Shown piece after piece: positions 49,347-63,918 of a stretch of 64,000 nucleotides of DNA. Under the pieces are notes generated by a model. The model was given only the letters and a program-made list of their open reading frames with translations. It searched no databases and had not been told where the DNA came from. How positions within the stretch are numbered: the first letter of the stretch is position 1; each line of letters begins with the position of its first letter. The stretch covers positions 619,022,580 through 619,086,579 of the forward strand of contig CM046877.1 in the NCBI GenBank assembly GCA_025667525.1, in the 5' to 3' direction. Origin of the DNA: Glebionis coronaria (Eukaryota > Streptophyta > Magnoliopsida > Asterales > Asteraceae). Both the position numbers and the translations under genes were made by a program.

Positions 49347-52300
49347 TGTAACACCCCCAAATATTCATACTATAGTTCAACGGAAGAGTCGTTGGTGTTA
49401 CGGGATAGCACATTACTCAAATCATAGACAACGCTTAAAAATCACGTCGTTTAATAATAAAGCATTTTCCATTTATAAACATCAAATTACATAGGTCCCA
49501 AGTTATAGTATTTCATACAATTTTACAAAACATTTGAATGGAAATTTTATTTGAATGCGGGCCATAAATTCGTGTCGTCTTCCCAAGAATTACCTTCAAG
49601 TACCTGAGATAAAACATGTTAAAAAGGTCAGCGAAAACGCTGAGTGAATTTTTAGAGTTTAATAAAACCATTAGTATATCACCGGTATATAATTATTACC
49701 GAAAATCATTTTGTACAAATCTTTGCAGTAGGCCATAAAATAGGCCAAATACATTTATACAACTCTTAGTTGTAAATCATAATATAGGCTTCAGCCTTCA
49801 AAACCATTATACGAACCAATGTCGCAAATACATCATACAATACGTTTTATAACATTGTATAGAGTTAAATAAAAAACCGTTATATGAAAAGGGTTATGTA
49901 AAACCAAACACGAACATAATATCAGTAATAAGACCCCGTATTTCTAGTCAAGCAATATATTGTAATTCAATGCGTATATCAGTATTTTCGTTATTAGATT
50001 ATTATAAGCCGCATGACATTGCTACCTTACTATACCAAACAGCGGGTAGCTAACCCGAAATTCATTATCGTATCTAAAACAGCGTGTCGTCACAATAATC
50101 ACGCTTATATAAATCTTCTCATACATTAAATTCGCTTAACAATCAATGTGGCACGACGGGGATCAACCGTCAAGGCGCAAACTGGGGTGATCTTCCCCAA
50201 ATAGTACTATTATATGCATAAGCGTCTACCAATTCCCGGTAGTTCACAATTCATGCTAATGGGACTTTTAGTGACATAATCTAACTATAATAATCCATTT
50301 CATTTCAGTCATCAAGTCATATAATCATTCATCGGGTCATATAATCATTCGGGTCCATATCAATAAGCAAACAATCGGGACAACTGGTGTCCTATTTTAT
50401 TAAACTAACATGTTTTCTCCCTCGCGGGTTTATAAAACATTTCATAAAACATTTAAAAGAGTGCGAGGCTATGAACTCACGTTGATTGGGAAAGGCGGGT
50501 TATCGACGATTTGGATGTACGGTACGTGCTTCAATCACGGAAACCTAGACAAATAATACTCGGTCTTAGAATCTTGACCAATGACTTTAAAAAAATAATG
50601 GCTATGTATATATGATGATATCATAAGTATGATGATGATCAAGTGGGATTTTTATCTCCTCATACAACATTATAGTTGTTATGTGTTAGTATTTTAGACT
50701 AGTTACACTTGTTTTAATCCATTTACATATTAAGGCCCAATAAGCCCATTAAGAGTTCAATTCATTATATTAGCCCATTTATACTTTTATTACCAGGCCA
50801 ATACTCATATGTTGGGCCCAAGTGGGTTAAGCCCATGAGTAAGTCCATTTGTGTTAAACCAAATTAGTTGGGTTAATAGTCCAATAAGGCTACTTTGGCC
50901 CGTTAATATCCATAAGTCACAAAGCTCGGGTTTATCGGTTTTTACTTGTCAAATGTACTGACATATCAGTATATGAGTTATAAAAATGTTACATTAGACG
51001 GCTCCGACCGTCTAAGTTTTATTTGGCGAAAACGTTAATCTTTCGGTTTTAGCCGAAAAGACGTAAGACTTATATGTATAGTTTTATAACTTATAAAACA
51101 TATCAATTTGAAATTTTATAAAATGTCACACTTATTTATTAAAGTATATAACTTATTTTTATAAGTATTATCATAAGTTAGTGGGTTTTACATATGTATT
51201 TTATAATAATATTACTTGAGTGCTCATTTTATATTATATACTTTTATATTCAAATCTGATTATGAAACTCACTTTCACCATTTTTACCATATCTTGAGTT
51301 CTACGAGGAGATATAATCTCATTTTTGGGCAGCAAAAACTACATAATATGTGCTACAATTAACTCCATTTTATCTACTGCTCAAGCAACCTCTAAATGTA
51401 TCTATTAATTCGTCCAAAACAGACTATACAGATTTGAACCTTAATAATGTTTTGATCATATCTCACTCATTTTATAGATTCCATTGAGTGTCCAACTCTC
51501 ACATATGTAAAAGTCACATACCTTAGTGTATATTAAATTATCCAAGTCATTTTAACAAGTTATCATATGGTTCTTTACTGTTTTACACAGCCTACAATTT
51601 TAGACATAATTTTAACATCTTTTCATGTAGCTTTTAATCTTTTTAACAAAATTTATCAACACAAGATCCCCACATAATAATTTGATCATCATATATCGTC
51701 ATATACATATACATATAAGAAGAAAATTACATTTACAAAATAACAAGAAAATGGAAGGAATGATCTTGTTACCAACCAAGATAGTGAAAGTTAAGAGCAA
51801 GGCTTGATTATTGATGACAAATAATGTGATAAACCAAGACCATCTTCAAGATCACCCAACTATAAGAACACCTTGTGGAAAATCAGCCCTTGAACCTCAT
51901 GAAAACTCCTTTTCATAGGTTAAGATCACCTCCAATCTACAAGTCTTCAAAGGGTTTTCATCTTGATCAAGTTTAAACACAAGATTTATGGTAGAAACTT
52001 GATCAAATGATGGTGTTTTGTGGTGGTGAAAGGGACGGCCAAAGAGAGAGCTAGGGAGAGAGTTGGAGTTGTTTGCATGTTGTAAATGAAGAAAGTAGTT
52101 TCAAGTAAGTGGTTTTGTTAAGTTGCAAGTGGTTTGTAAGCTAACTAGGAGAAGTGTCCTAGTTGTTAACTAGACGTTGACACACATGATGTGTGTTGGT
52201 GAAGCCTTAGACGCCACATGTATGGGGTGGTCAAGTGTAAAATTGTCCCATCCCTATTAATTTACGGGTACTCCTCGATTCTAGTCTCCTCGATTTGCGT

Positions 52301-52756
52301 GTCCTCGGGTTGTTTTACGAAAAACCTTTTATAAATAATGAATCAACGGCACAAAACGAATCTAATAAAAATTGTCTCATCAAAAACGGAGCTAAAAAAC
52401 ATAAATACATAATCCTAGGGTTTCCGGTTTAGTCGTAAAGAACGTTAAATTATGCATGTAAGTCCTAATCTCTTCTCGTAAATTTGTGAGTTTATGAACC
52501 AACACAAATTAAAATTCCAAAATAATATTCAAGAATAAATTTATTTCCTGAAATATCAGACTGTCACCAAAAACGGTGTATGTAAACGTAAGCACGTAAC
52601 GTAGAGTCCTCCGGTTTAGACGTAGTCGATGCTACTTTAAGATGTAGACCTAAATTTCTTCCCAAAAATGAGTGAGTTCATAATATAACATTAAAATAAT
52701 ATTTATAAATAATACTTGAGAATAAAATATCAATCATAAATTGACGGATTGTCACA
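49347..52756 (-). repeat. gypsy-2 3' LTR (element sense), 3410 bp
   Basis: Runs TGTAACACCCCC...GATTGTCACA on the plus strand and matches 58229-61647 along its length with scattered substitutions and small indels. Confidence 0.93.
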
Positions 52757-52775
52757 GCATTAACCCCTAAACAGG
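52757..52775 (-). other. Polypurine tract of gypsy-2
   Basis: The minus strand reads CCTGTTTAGGGGTTAATGC directly before the LTR start TGTGACA. Confidence 0.6.
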
Positions 52776-53599
52776 ATCTTTGTCTTCAAAGATCAATTAA
52801 TCTTACTACTCGCTTCTTATAGAGTTAGAGCCATGTGGGTATTTCCTCCACATTCGGTCTTTTCTCTCAAGTGTAATTCATTAAAATACGCGAGTTTCAT
52901 CTAACATAACTACGGGAATACGATCAGGCTTAATGTTGACTTACTTTATCTATCCATGATGTTCACGGGTTTTTCATGAATGCAACTTTTCGCCGATATA
53001 AACTTCATCAAGAGGTAATCAGATTTTCACTTGATTGACATTTTATCAAGTTCGATATACGAAACATAATTCACGCAGCCCTTGAAGTCCTAGGGTAGAT
53101 CCAGCTTATATGCATTCTGAACCAACTTTTACATTATCTCAATGGTCCCATGCAACGGGGACTTAATTCCCATGATCCTTCAGATCATCAATTCACTTTT
53201 TCCATGGTGAAAATTTTTGGCATAACTTCGCTACCCATCCTGCACTTGAAGATCTACACTTCATATTCACATAACCTCCTGCCCACTACTGGCAGTCAAT
53301 AATAAGATCCTAATTTCAACAATCATTTCAGGTCTCGCGGGTCAGGTATTTTATAAGGTTAGGTTTATCATCATAGGCAACCTTAAACCTAAAAGACATG
53401 TCCAAGTCACAATTGGTGTATGTCGGGTATCTTCATCCCAACTCCTACCTAAAGATGCTCTTATATTTAGATCCTCAAAAGATTCGATCTCGATCCTAAT
53501 ACGAAAATTTTCAATGATAATCTCTTCAAAGGAAAACGATATCCCGTTCATTACCAAAGGTCAATCATTCAAACATAAAACAAGACTTCTAGTGTTTTG

Positions 53600-55370
53600 T
53601 ATCATTACTTTACCTCGTCCCTTCGATTGGGGTGGTAAAAAGTACTCTCATCAAGGTTCGTACCCAATGACTTCTGAGCAAATCTCTAAAAACCGATGCG
53701 AAGCGAGGATCTTGATAGAGATGATCGATACAGGTACACTATGTTTACACAACTCCTTTAAATACAAATAGTCAATTGCTTCATCAAGAATTTATCATTA
53801 ACGGGAATGATATTAGTAGATTTGGTCAGTCTGTCGACGATGACCCAAATCGAATCAAATTCAGATGATGACCTTTGCAATAGTCGACGATGACCTTTGC
53901 CATCCGTACAACTTCAGATAAAGATACATTTAATCAGAAATGGCATGAATAGAATACTTAAACTTATATATGACTAAATCTCAAAATCCTCCATATTCAG
54001 GCCACCACAAATGATCTTTATACATTTAACGCCATCGGCTCTCATTTCTAATGGTTCTCACTAGCCGTGAAATACTTCATCATCTATATTATCCTTCTTA
54101 CAAGCATCAGCTATTTTTAAATTGCTCAGCAATTTATTTTGCACAGTCATTACTAAGGAACACATCCTAATTGATTCTTTATCCTTTCTATATAATGTGT
54201 CAGTATCTACATTCACCTTTCCTGATGAAATAATTATCATGACCACAATTCACTCCGAAATTCTTTCTTCATATGTTCTAAGTTTTAGTTTCGTCTCAAC
54301 TATTATCTTTATTAGTTTCGCTCAATCCGACGTTTAAAGCGTCGATAATATTACAAGTAATTAAGTAATAAATATTGAATTTTACGAAATGTAAACGTAA
54401 AAATTTTTAAATTTCTCAGTTCGTCCAATTATAGAAAAATGTTCAAAATAAATTTGAATTTAATTAACACGATTTTTGTTGATGTATCAAAAATAATTAA
54501 TAAGATCCGTAATTGTTCGAAAATCTTTGTTTATACTTTGGTAAAAATTTTCTTAGTTTGAAAAGCAAAAATTGTCATTCCAAATTCCAAATCATGGTTT
54601 AAATGGTTTCCTCAATCCCTCTCAGGTTTTCTTGAGGTATGCACAAACATTTACCCCTAAAGGAGTTTAGTTAAATGTTCTGGGTATAAGGGAATGATTC
54701 CTTAAAAATCCTTTGATAAATATTTGTCAAAACATTTTGCACATTCTTTTTTGTATAACCCAAAGCCTTAATGGCTCGAATCTTTGAAGAGTCAACATAG
54801 ATTCCATTATCTATTAATCACATGGTCAAATAATATATAGGATTAAGCCTTTAATCACATGTTAAATACTCAAGTTACATGCTTTCATTGCTCGACCAAC
54901 TCAGGGCAGTCAATAAATGATTACTAACTCCTTCTTGTTCTTATAAACAAACAAATGATCCTTAATGATCACGAACATGAATTTATCAAATTACAGCCTG
55001 CACACGTGATTCACCAAATTTATGGATGCTACATGTGCATTAGTCAATCCAAACCACGTGAAACTCATAATGTTCATGACAAGTTCTGGATGTAGTGATT
55101 GGAATATATAATCTTTTTGTGGACGCGAAGTTGATGATAACCATGCCGTGAATCAAATTTTTGAATATACGCTAGAACCTTGTAAATGATCAAACAAATC
55201 TATCATCTTGGGGATTGGATATAGATTTTGATCATCAATTTACCTAGTTCACGGTAATTCAACAAATATAAGGAATGATAACACCATAGCTCTTCATGAT
55301 GACGAGCTCGGTAGAATAAAAGCTTTTTAAGACAACTCTCTCAGTTGTACGGTAATTCTTTTGGGTCAGA
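53600..55370 (-). pseudogene. Decayed gypsy pol, gypsy-2
   Basis: On the minus strand, RT begins near 55345 with QLRELS, a stop, then KAFILPSSSS and a TGA (55294-55296). YRELGKLMIK follows near 55230. The active-site segment near 54955-54985 reads FVIIKDHLFVYKNKKE, with Lys (codon 54961-54963) for the first catalytic Asp. The integrase fragment FDSIWVIVDRLTKST lies near 53815-53860, then DPRFAS and LGTNLDESTFYHPN near 53620-53710. The order is RT then integrase, as in Ty3/gypsy. It is non-functional. Confidence 0.82.
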
Positions 55371-57215
55371 TGGTGCTAAAGTATAATGCACATGCCACAG
55401 GTGCAGCACCGGGAATATAATCAATACCAATTTCAACTTGCCTTAATGGCGAAAGTCTAAGTAATTCATCAAAAAATACCTCCTAAAGTTTCAGATAGCA
55501 TAAACATCTTTTAATACATTTACTTTAAGTTCTTTCTAGAATACAAGATCTATGACTAGTTCATAACTATTCCTGGTATAATTTCAAGCCTAAATGCAGG
55601 ATATGGTCACCCATCGGGTATTATTTAGATCACTTTTGATAATCAACATTTTATCTTTTAGGGGAATTCTACTTGAGTTCCCATCAATTAAAACAATGAC
55701 ATAATGTCATAATCAACCAATCCATTCTAATGGCACTATCAACTTTTCAGTTTTATTGCCGTTGATAAGATGTGAACTTCTCAAAAGACTAATAAGAACT
55801 CATAATCCTTCACAAATTCAAGGATATCTGGGGACATAGCTACCATTAAAAGAGTAAGGTCAACGCATAATCTACGCGAGAGAACTTCAAATCAGATAAA
55901 GACAAAAACATTAACGAACATGGATATATCCCATGTCTTCATGATTTGAGTACGCATTCGAAAGCTCCTAGGATCGTTACCCAGGTTATTCAAATGGAAT
56001 CTAATCAAAAGAAATTATAGGAACGTCAATACACCCAGTCGGGTGTCAACACTCGATAATTAGATATTTTTTTTAAAGAATCTCACTACGAGAGAATTGG
56101 ATAAAAAGGGAATATCATTTGTCAATTAAGACAATATCCATAGATGAGTAAATTCGATTCAGAAAAATAAATGGTCTGGGCACATATATAGGTGTCTCTA
56201 ACAATATGTCCCCATTTTGCACTTCTTGCAGATCTCATAAAGTTTAATCTTTCACAACTTCAAAGAAAATGTAGTGTTTATTAACACTTTCATGGTGACT
56301 ACTAATCAGCCTTGCATGGTCCCTTCCAAATTGTTTGTAGGCGCGCAACTATATACAACTTTAGGATTAACGATGTAATACTCAGTTCATCAAAACTTTG
56401 TTATTATGTTTAAAATATATATATTTTCATGCTTAATTCTGAAATAAGATTCAAAATGAATTTACAGAGATGTTATTTGTTATGGAAACAATTAAGTTTT
56501 CCAAGGTGTTTCATAAACAACTTTATTTCGATAACGATTACTTATAAGTCTCACTTTAAATAATCCATATGGTGATGAAAATTCAATTTTTATCAAGGGA
56601 TATTGTTTTAACTTCATAAAAACAATGAGTGATCTGCAAAAGTGTGATGAAAAGTTGTTCACCAAGAACTAGCTACAATATAATAGGAAATGAGCTTAGC
56701 CAATTAATCATGAGTTTCATGACCTCGATGGCACTCAAAAAGAATAATCCACAACGTAACTCAAATCGAGATGAGTACTTGTTCAATGGTTGCATCACTA
56801 ATGCGAGCATTAGAAAGAAGCAAGAAAAGATAGATAACATCAATACATGTATGATTTAGCAATCAAATGTAGTCTTTTCATTAATCACAAAAAAGTCAAA
56901 ATTGTACCGTAACACATTACGTGTTGCTATGTCATACAATTCCAAGAACTCATCCTACCAACTGATGTCTCTAATAAGTTAGGGATTTTAAAAGATACCA
57001 CAATGAATACTAATCTACAAGAGTCATTAGGTGTTCCACCTGTCCCGGAGGATCCATCGGTCCCAATTCAGAAGAAGATTTCATCAATTTATTTCTTGGA
57101 CACTAGGCATCCTCGTCATTGGACAATGGTCTAGGAACAAACCTTAACACGAATCAACAATCATTTAAAACCTTATAATTCAATCACAAGTCTTAACAAC
57201 TTCCTCTTAACAATC

Positions 57216-57512
57216 TCATATTCCATACCAATTAAATTCATCTTTATTCAAGTTTTCAACCAACTTATACTCAATGCTACATCCTACCTCATTTTCCAAT
57301 AATTCAACCTTATTTTTAGACCTTAAAAGGGCAATAAAAGCTCGATATGAACAACACTTAATTCCCAATCCTATAGCTCTTACAACAATCGTTATCAAAT
57401 GAGTCACTACTTTGAAATGACTCACACATTCAATTAGACTTCTCGGAAAGGTACTAGTGGCATGAGGCTTTTGGGTAAAGGCTCCAATGACAGTCTCAAG
57501 TGCAACATTCAC
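57216..57512 (-). pseudogene. Open frame in the gag region of gypsy-2, 98 residues, unrecognised
   Basis: It starts MNVALETVIGAFTQKPHAT and corresponds to 10437-10697 in gypsy-1, with a longer C-terminus. No recognisable gag motif. Confidence 0.35.
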
Positions 57513-57875
57513 CTTTTAGATTTCAAATTAAAGAATTGGGTGACACCGAATCAGATGACACCATTCTAGGTGGTAAGGTTTTGTCAAACTCTACTCTATA
57601 AGGAAAGATTGTCATGACATCGATATCAGATTTAATCTTGCCAGTTCTTCTTCAATATCACAATCAACTAATATCAACATTTCTACAAATATCAACCATT
57701 TTATTGGGATCATAAATATCCACAACTTGGTTTAGATCTGAAATAGCTAGAATTCCTACAGAAATAGCTTCGAATAATTTGCTAGGGGAGTTAGGGTTCC
57801 TTGTGACAATCTACGTCGTATAAATATCTCGTATAAGTATTAAAATAATCATCAAACAATCATGTAATCAAATTA

Positions 57876-58028
<153 letters not shown>

Positions 58029-58213
58029 CCAAGTTATATATATATTAAAATAACACTTCTCAGTCTGGCCTTGTCGGTAACTCGGAAATTCTTCGGCACC
58101 GTTATAGTTAAATGATTTTTAGACATTTTGAGAAAAATGTTTATAGTTAAAATATTTTGAAATGTTTTATTCAAAACCTTGATTTTAAAAATCTTTCGTT
58201 CTCTATAACGAGA

Positions 58214-58225
58214 GCTCTGGTACCA
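58214..58225 (-). other. Primer-binding site of gypsy-2
   Basis: TGGTACCAGAGC on the minus strand, identical to gypsy-1, 3 nt from the LTR. Confidence 0.8.
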
Positions 58226-58228
58226 AAC

Positions 58229-61200
58229 TGTAACACCCCCAAATATTCATACTTTAGTTCAGCGGAAGAGTCGTTGGTGTTACGGGATAGCACATTACTC
58301 AAATCATAGACAACGCTTAAAAATCGCGTCGTTTAATAATAAAGCATTTTCTATTTATAAACATCAAATTACATAGGTCCCAAGTCATAGTATTTCATAC
58401 AATTTTACAAAACATTTGAATGGAAATTTTATTTGAATGCGGGCCATAAATTCTTGTCGTCTTCCCGAGAATTACCTTCAAGTACCTGAGATAAAACATG
58501 TTAAAAAGGTCAGCGAAAACGCCGAGTGAATTCATAGAGTTTAATAAAACCATTAGTATATCACAGGTATATAATTATTACAGAAAATCATTTTGTACAA
58601 ATCTTTGCAGTAGGCCATAAAATAGGCCAAAGACATTTTATACAACTCTTAGTTGTAAATCATAATATAGGCTTCAGCCTTCAAAAACCATTATACGAAT
58701 CAATGTCGCAAATACATCATACAATACGTTTTATAACATTGTATAGAGTTAAATAAAAAACTGTTATATGAAAAGGGTTATGTAAAACCAAAACATGAAC
58801 ATAATATCAGTAGTAAGACCCCGTATTGTTAGTCAAGCAATATATTGTAATTCAATGCGTATATCAGTATTTTCGTTATTGGATTATTATAAGCCATATG
58901 ACATTGCTACCTTACTATACCAAACAACGGGTAGCTAACCCGAAATTCATTTGCCAATCTAAAACAGCATGTCGTCACAATAATCACGCTTATATAAATT
59001 TTCTCATACATAAATTTGCTTACCAGTCAATGTGGCACGACGGGGATCAACCGTCAAGGCGCGAACTGGGGTGATCTTCCCCAAATAGTACTATTATATG
59101 CATAAGAGTCTACCAAATCCCGGTAGTTCACAATTCATGCTAATGGGAATTTTAGTGACATAACCTAACTATAATAATCCATTTCATTTCAGTCATCAAG
59201 TCGTTTAATCATTCATCGGGTCATATAATCATTCAGGTCCATATCAATAAGCAAACAATCGGGACAACTGGTGTCCTATTTTATTAAACTAACATGTTAT
59301 CTGCCTCGCGGGGTTATAATACATTTCATAAAACATTTAAAAGAGTGCGAGGCTATGAACTCACGTTGATTGGGAAAGGCAGGTTATCGGCGATTTGGAT
59401 GTACGGTACGTGCGTCAATCACGAAAACCTAGACAAATAATACTCGGTCTTAGACTCTTGTCCAATGACTTTATAAAAATAATGGCTATGTATATATGAT
59501 GATATCATAAGTATGATGATGATCAAGTGGGATTTTTATCTCCTCATACAACATTATAGTTGTTATGTGTTAGTAAATTTTAGACTAGTTATAGTAGTTT
59601 TAATCCATTTATATATTAACGCCCAATAAGCCCATTAAGAGTTCAATTCATTATATTAGTCCATTTATACTTTTAATACCAGGCCTATACTCATATGTTG
59701 GTCCCAAGTGGGTTAAGCCCATGAGTAATTCCATTTGTGTTAAGCCAAATTAGTTGGGTTAATAGGCCAATAAGGCTACTTTGGCCCGTTAATATCCGTA
59801 AGTTATAAAGCTCGGGTTTATCGGTTTTTACTTGTCACATGTACTGACATATCAGTAATATGAGTTATAAAAATGTTACATTAGACGGGTCCGACCGTCT
59901 AAGTTTTATTTGACGAAAACGTTAATCTTTCGGTTTTAGCCGAAAAGACGTAAAACTTATATGTATAGTTTTATAACTTATAAAACATATCAATTTGAAA
60001 TTTTATAAAATGTCACACTTATTTATCAAAGTAGATAACTTATTTTTATAATTATCATAAGTTAGTGGGTTTTACATATGTATTTTATAATAATATTACT
60101 TGAGTACTCATTTTATATTATATACTTTTATTTTCAAATCTTATTATGAAACTCACTTTCACTATTTTTACCATATCTTGAGTTCTAAAAGGAGATAGAA
60201 GCTCATTTTTGGTCAGCACAAACTACATAATATGTGCTATAATTAACTTCTTAGCTACTGCTCAATCAACCTCTAAATGTCTCTAATAATTCGTCCAAAA
60301 CAGACTATACATACTTGAACCTTAATAATGTTTTGATCATATCTCACTCTTTTTGTGGATTCCATTGAGTGGCCAACTCTCACATATGTAAAGTTCACAT
60401 ACCTTACTATATATTAAATTATCCAAGTCATATTAACAAGTTATCATATGGTTCTTTACTGTTTTACACAACCTACAATTTTAGACATGATTTTAACATC
60501 TTTTCATGTAACTTTTAATCTTTTTAACCAAATTTATCAACACAAGATCCCCACATAATACTTTGATCATCATATATCATCATATATATATATACATATA
60601 AGAATAAAATACAAGATTACATTTACAAAATAACAAGAAAATGGAAGAAATGATCTTGTTACCAACCAAGATAGTGAAAGTTAAGATCAAGGCTTGGTTT
60701 TTGATGACAAATCATGTGATAAACCAAGACCATATTCAAGATCACCCAACTATAAGAACACCTTATAGAAAATCAGCCCTTGAACCTCATGAAAACTCCT
60801 TTTCATAGGTTAAGATCACCTCCAATCTACAAGTCTTCAAAGGGTTTTCATCTTGATCAAGTTTAAACACAAGATTTATGGTAGAAACTAGATCAAATGA
60901 TGGTGTTTTATGGTGGTGAAAGGGACGGCCAAAGAGAGAGCTAGGGAGAGAGTTGGAGTTGTTTGCATGTTGTAAATGAAGAAAGTAGTTTCAAGTAAGT
61001 GGTTTTGTTAAGTTGCAAGTGGTTTGTAAGCTAACTAGGAGAAGTGTCCTAGTTGTTAACTAGAAATTCACACACATGATGTGTGTTGGTGAAGCCTTAG
61101 ACGCCACATGTATGGGGGTGGGCAAGTGTAAACTTGTCACATCCCCATTAATTTACGGGTACTCCTCGATTCTAGTTTCCTCGATTTGCGTGCCCCCAGG

Positions 61201-61647
61201 TTGTTTTACGAAAAGCATTTTTAAAAATTATGAATCAAAGGCACAAAACGAATCTAATAAAAATTGTCTCATCAAAAACGGAATTCAAAAACATAAATAC
61301 GTAATCCTAGGGTTTCCGGTTTAGTCGTAAAGGACGTTAAATTATGCACGTAAGTCCTAATCTCTTCTCGTAAATTTGTGAGTTTATGAACCAACACAAA
61401 TTAAATTTTCAAAATAATATTCAAGAATAAATTTATTTCCTGAAATATCGGACTGTCACCAAAAACGGTGTATGTAAACGTAAGCACGTAACGTAGAGTC
61501 CTCCGGTTTAGACGTAGTCGATGCTACTTTAAGATGTAGACCCAAATTTCTTCCAAAAATGAGTGAGTTCATAATATAACATTAAAATAATGTTTATAAA
61601 TAATACTTGAGAATAAAATATCGATCATAAATTGACGGATTGTCACA
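58229..61647 (-). repeat. gypsy-2 5' LTR (element sense), 3419 bp
   Basis: Partner of 49347-52756 with the same edges. It adjoins the primer site. Confidence 0.93.
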
Positions 61648-62083
61648 GTAAAAGCCCAACCTCTTTCTTTCTTGTTTTGAACGCGGCCCAATCCATATTT
61701 ATACTTATGTTTTGGTTTTCTTTTCGCTTTGTTTGTGTTTTAAAAATCTCGTAATGTATTTATTTATTTTACTGAAAATTAATACGTACGTAATACTGAA
61801 TAATTATTTTTTGATTTATTTTCTGAATAATTAGTTACGTCATGATCTTAATTAAAATTGAGACTGCGTGAATTTAATATTCGTAGATTTTAAACATTGC
61901 GTACGTGTTCGTATATTAATCCTCGTGAATATATTCTGACGTGAGTTATTTATTCCTGAATAAATGATAATTTCGTAATACTTGAATTAATATTGTTATT
62001 TATTATCTGAATGAATAGTTACGCAACGTTTAAATTAACGTAATTAATGTTCATGGACTTTTAAGTACGGGTTTTACAACTTA

Positions 62084-62335
62084 CATGTATTATAAGTTAT
62101 ATTGTGATTTTAATAATAGGTTGACAATGATTAAGTAATGTCTCATCCTAAAATATATCTAGTGATACACACACAGTAGTAGCTAATTCTCAATACATTC
62201 AAATTATCCAATAAGAGAAATATCATACTTCAATAGAAATACAAGTGTTAGGGGTGATACAAGTAAGAACTTAAGAAGCATATTCTCATAATGTTGTTAA
62301 CAAAATAACAAGTGTAAAAGAATGGATAATGTAGT
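62084..62335. repeat. Segmental repeat copy C, right part
   Basis: It continues 47098 after removal of the solo LTR and matches copy B at about 43880-44095 (AATAGGTTGACAATGATTA, AAGAGAAATATCATACTT, AAGTGTAAAAGAATGGATAA). It ends at the Copia-3 LTR. Confidence 0.75.
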
Positions 62336-62470
62336 TGTTAGTCGGTTATTCTATTAGGTTCGGGTTATATTTTATATTGGGCTCAAGCCCGTAGTCTAGA
62401 ATATTATTTGATAGGCTATATATACTCATTGATTATTTGATGAATGGGGACATGATTTATACAACCTTCA
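62336..62470 (+). repeat. Copia-3 5' LTR, about 135 bp
   Basis: It starts TGTTAGTCGG and ends ACAACCTTCA, with a TATA-like TATATATA at 62417-62424. The 3' copy is not in view, so the left edge rests on the end of copy C homology and the TGTTAG motif. Confidence 0.75.
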
Positions 62471-62480
62471 TGGTATCAGG
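62471..62480 (+). other. Primer-binding site of Copia-3
   Basis: TGGTATCAGG directly follows the LTR and fits the iMet primer site. Confidence 0.8.
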
Positions 62481-62901
62481 CCTTTTGGTCGATCCCTAAC
62501 CCTAAAACTTCTCCTAAAAAATTTATGCTTTCGACTTTTGGTTCATCTGTGTTGTCGAATCTAGGGTTTTACTCCCGAGACGACAAAGTGTGTTTGAAGT
62601 TCACGTGTCTTTCCCTCTGTCGAATCAAGGGTTGTTAAGTACCGAGACGGCACATTTGATTATCTATGTTTGAAGTTGACGTTTGGGTTTTTCATCAGCA
62701 ATTGTGTTTTGATTATCTGTGTTTGAAGTTGACGTTTGGGTTTTTCATCCAGCAACTGTGTTACAAGTTTAGTTAAGAGATAACAAAGGTATTGTCTTTT
62801 TTTAGAAGGCTATTGTTTTATTTTGTCCCTAGATATTTTCTACATACAACCCTACACCTTACATTACTCTGTTACGTTCAAACTAAACACCCATCATCAC
62901 C
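62481..62901 (+). other. Copia-3 leader
   Basis: Untranslated leader between primer site and gag ATG. It contains a near-perfect direct repeat of about 45 bp (GTGTTTGAAGTTGACGTTTG copies near 62670 and 62720). Confidence 0.6.
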
Positions 62902-63918
62902 ATGACTGGTGCTAACCCTCCCCCTACCCTCTCACTTTCCGACAAACTTATGGCTATTACAAATCTTCACCTTCTTGTTCCCGTCAAGTTGGACATTGAT
63001 GAGATAAACTACTCCCCAAGGACTTTTTTTCGAACATCTTTGCAAAAGCCATAAGCTTTTGGATCATCTTGTTGGAAAACCATCTACTGGTGAAGCGACA
63101 TCTAGTGAGGCTCCTCCTCCCGATGAGGAATGGTTGAATATTGACAATATTGTTTTGTCATGGATATTTACTACTATTGCAAAATCCCTTCAAGCAAGGA
63201 TGGTTGATGAACGACCTCAAACGGCTAAGGACGCATGGGACATTTTAGCCCATATTTTCAAAGACAATATGCGTGCTCGATCTATTGCTTTGGAGGCGGA
63301 GCTCCTTAAAGTTGGGAGATTTGACTATTGATGGGTATTTTAAGAAGATTGAATCTATTACTTCGGTTTTAAAGGGACTCGGGTCGCCACTTGGTGATGA
63401 AGCTGTAGTACGTAAATATTGCACTCGTTGGGTTGCCTTCCAAGTATGCTACGGTGTATGGTATTATCGTTCACCGAGAAATTTTTCCTGATCTCGAGAC
63501 GGTTCGCTCTATCCTCACAACGGAGGAAATGCGCTTAAAATCACTTGCTCAAGACTGATTTATAGATTCCACATCCTCATCACCTATGGTTTTAATGGCT
63601 AATTCTGGTCCTTCTACCCGACGTTCGTTTTCCCCTACGGATAAGGTCTTCAAACCGTGTTTTCACTTCGCTAAGGGACCATGTCGTTTTGGTGAGCAAT
63701 GTCATTTTTTGCATAATGGTGTCCACGGAACACCTACTCGTGATTCTAAGGTCTCTCCTGCTACTCTTGGTGATGATATGCAAATGTTAAAAAACCTTAT
63801 GAGCAAGCTTGGTTTTGATGAGAAGGTTTTATGTATAGGTACTCAATCTACAATACGTGACACTCCCCCTAGCAGATCTCCTGTTGCACTTCACACGCAA
63901 CCAATCCAACCTACTTAA
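62902..63918 (+). pseudogene. Copia-3 gag with CCCH zinc finger, frameshifted
   Basis: ATG at 62902 opens MTGANPPPTLSLSDKLM and LVPVKLDIDEINYS. After a frame change near 63015 it continues as LCKSHKLLDHLVGKPSTG, DEEWLNIDNIVLSWIFTTI and AKDAWDILAHIFKDNMRAR, the UBN2-type gag fold. Further frame changes near 63300 and 63412 lead to DLTIDGYFKKIESITSVLKG and YATVYGIIVHREIFPDLETV. A stop follows near 63556. The last part has a CCCH finger, CFHFAKGPCRFGEQCHFLH (C-x7-C-x5-C-x3-H), instead of the usual CCHC knuckle, and ends at 63916-63918. It would bind and package RNA. Broken in this copy. Confidence 0.85.

Noticed and set aside
53351..54337. Several 60-85 codon frames on both strands in gypsy-2
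   Set aside because: They overlap the decayed minus-strand pol and match no motif; not conserved in gypsy-1.
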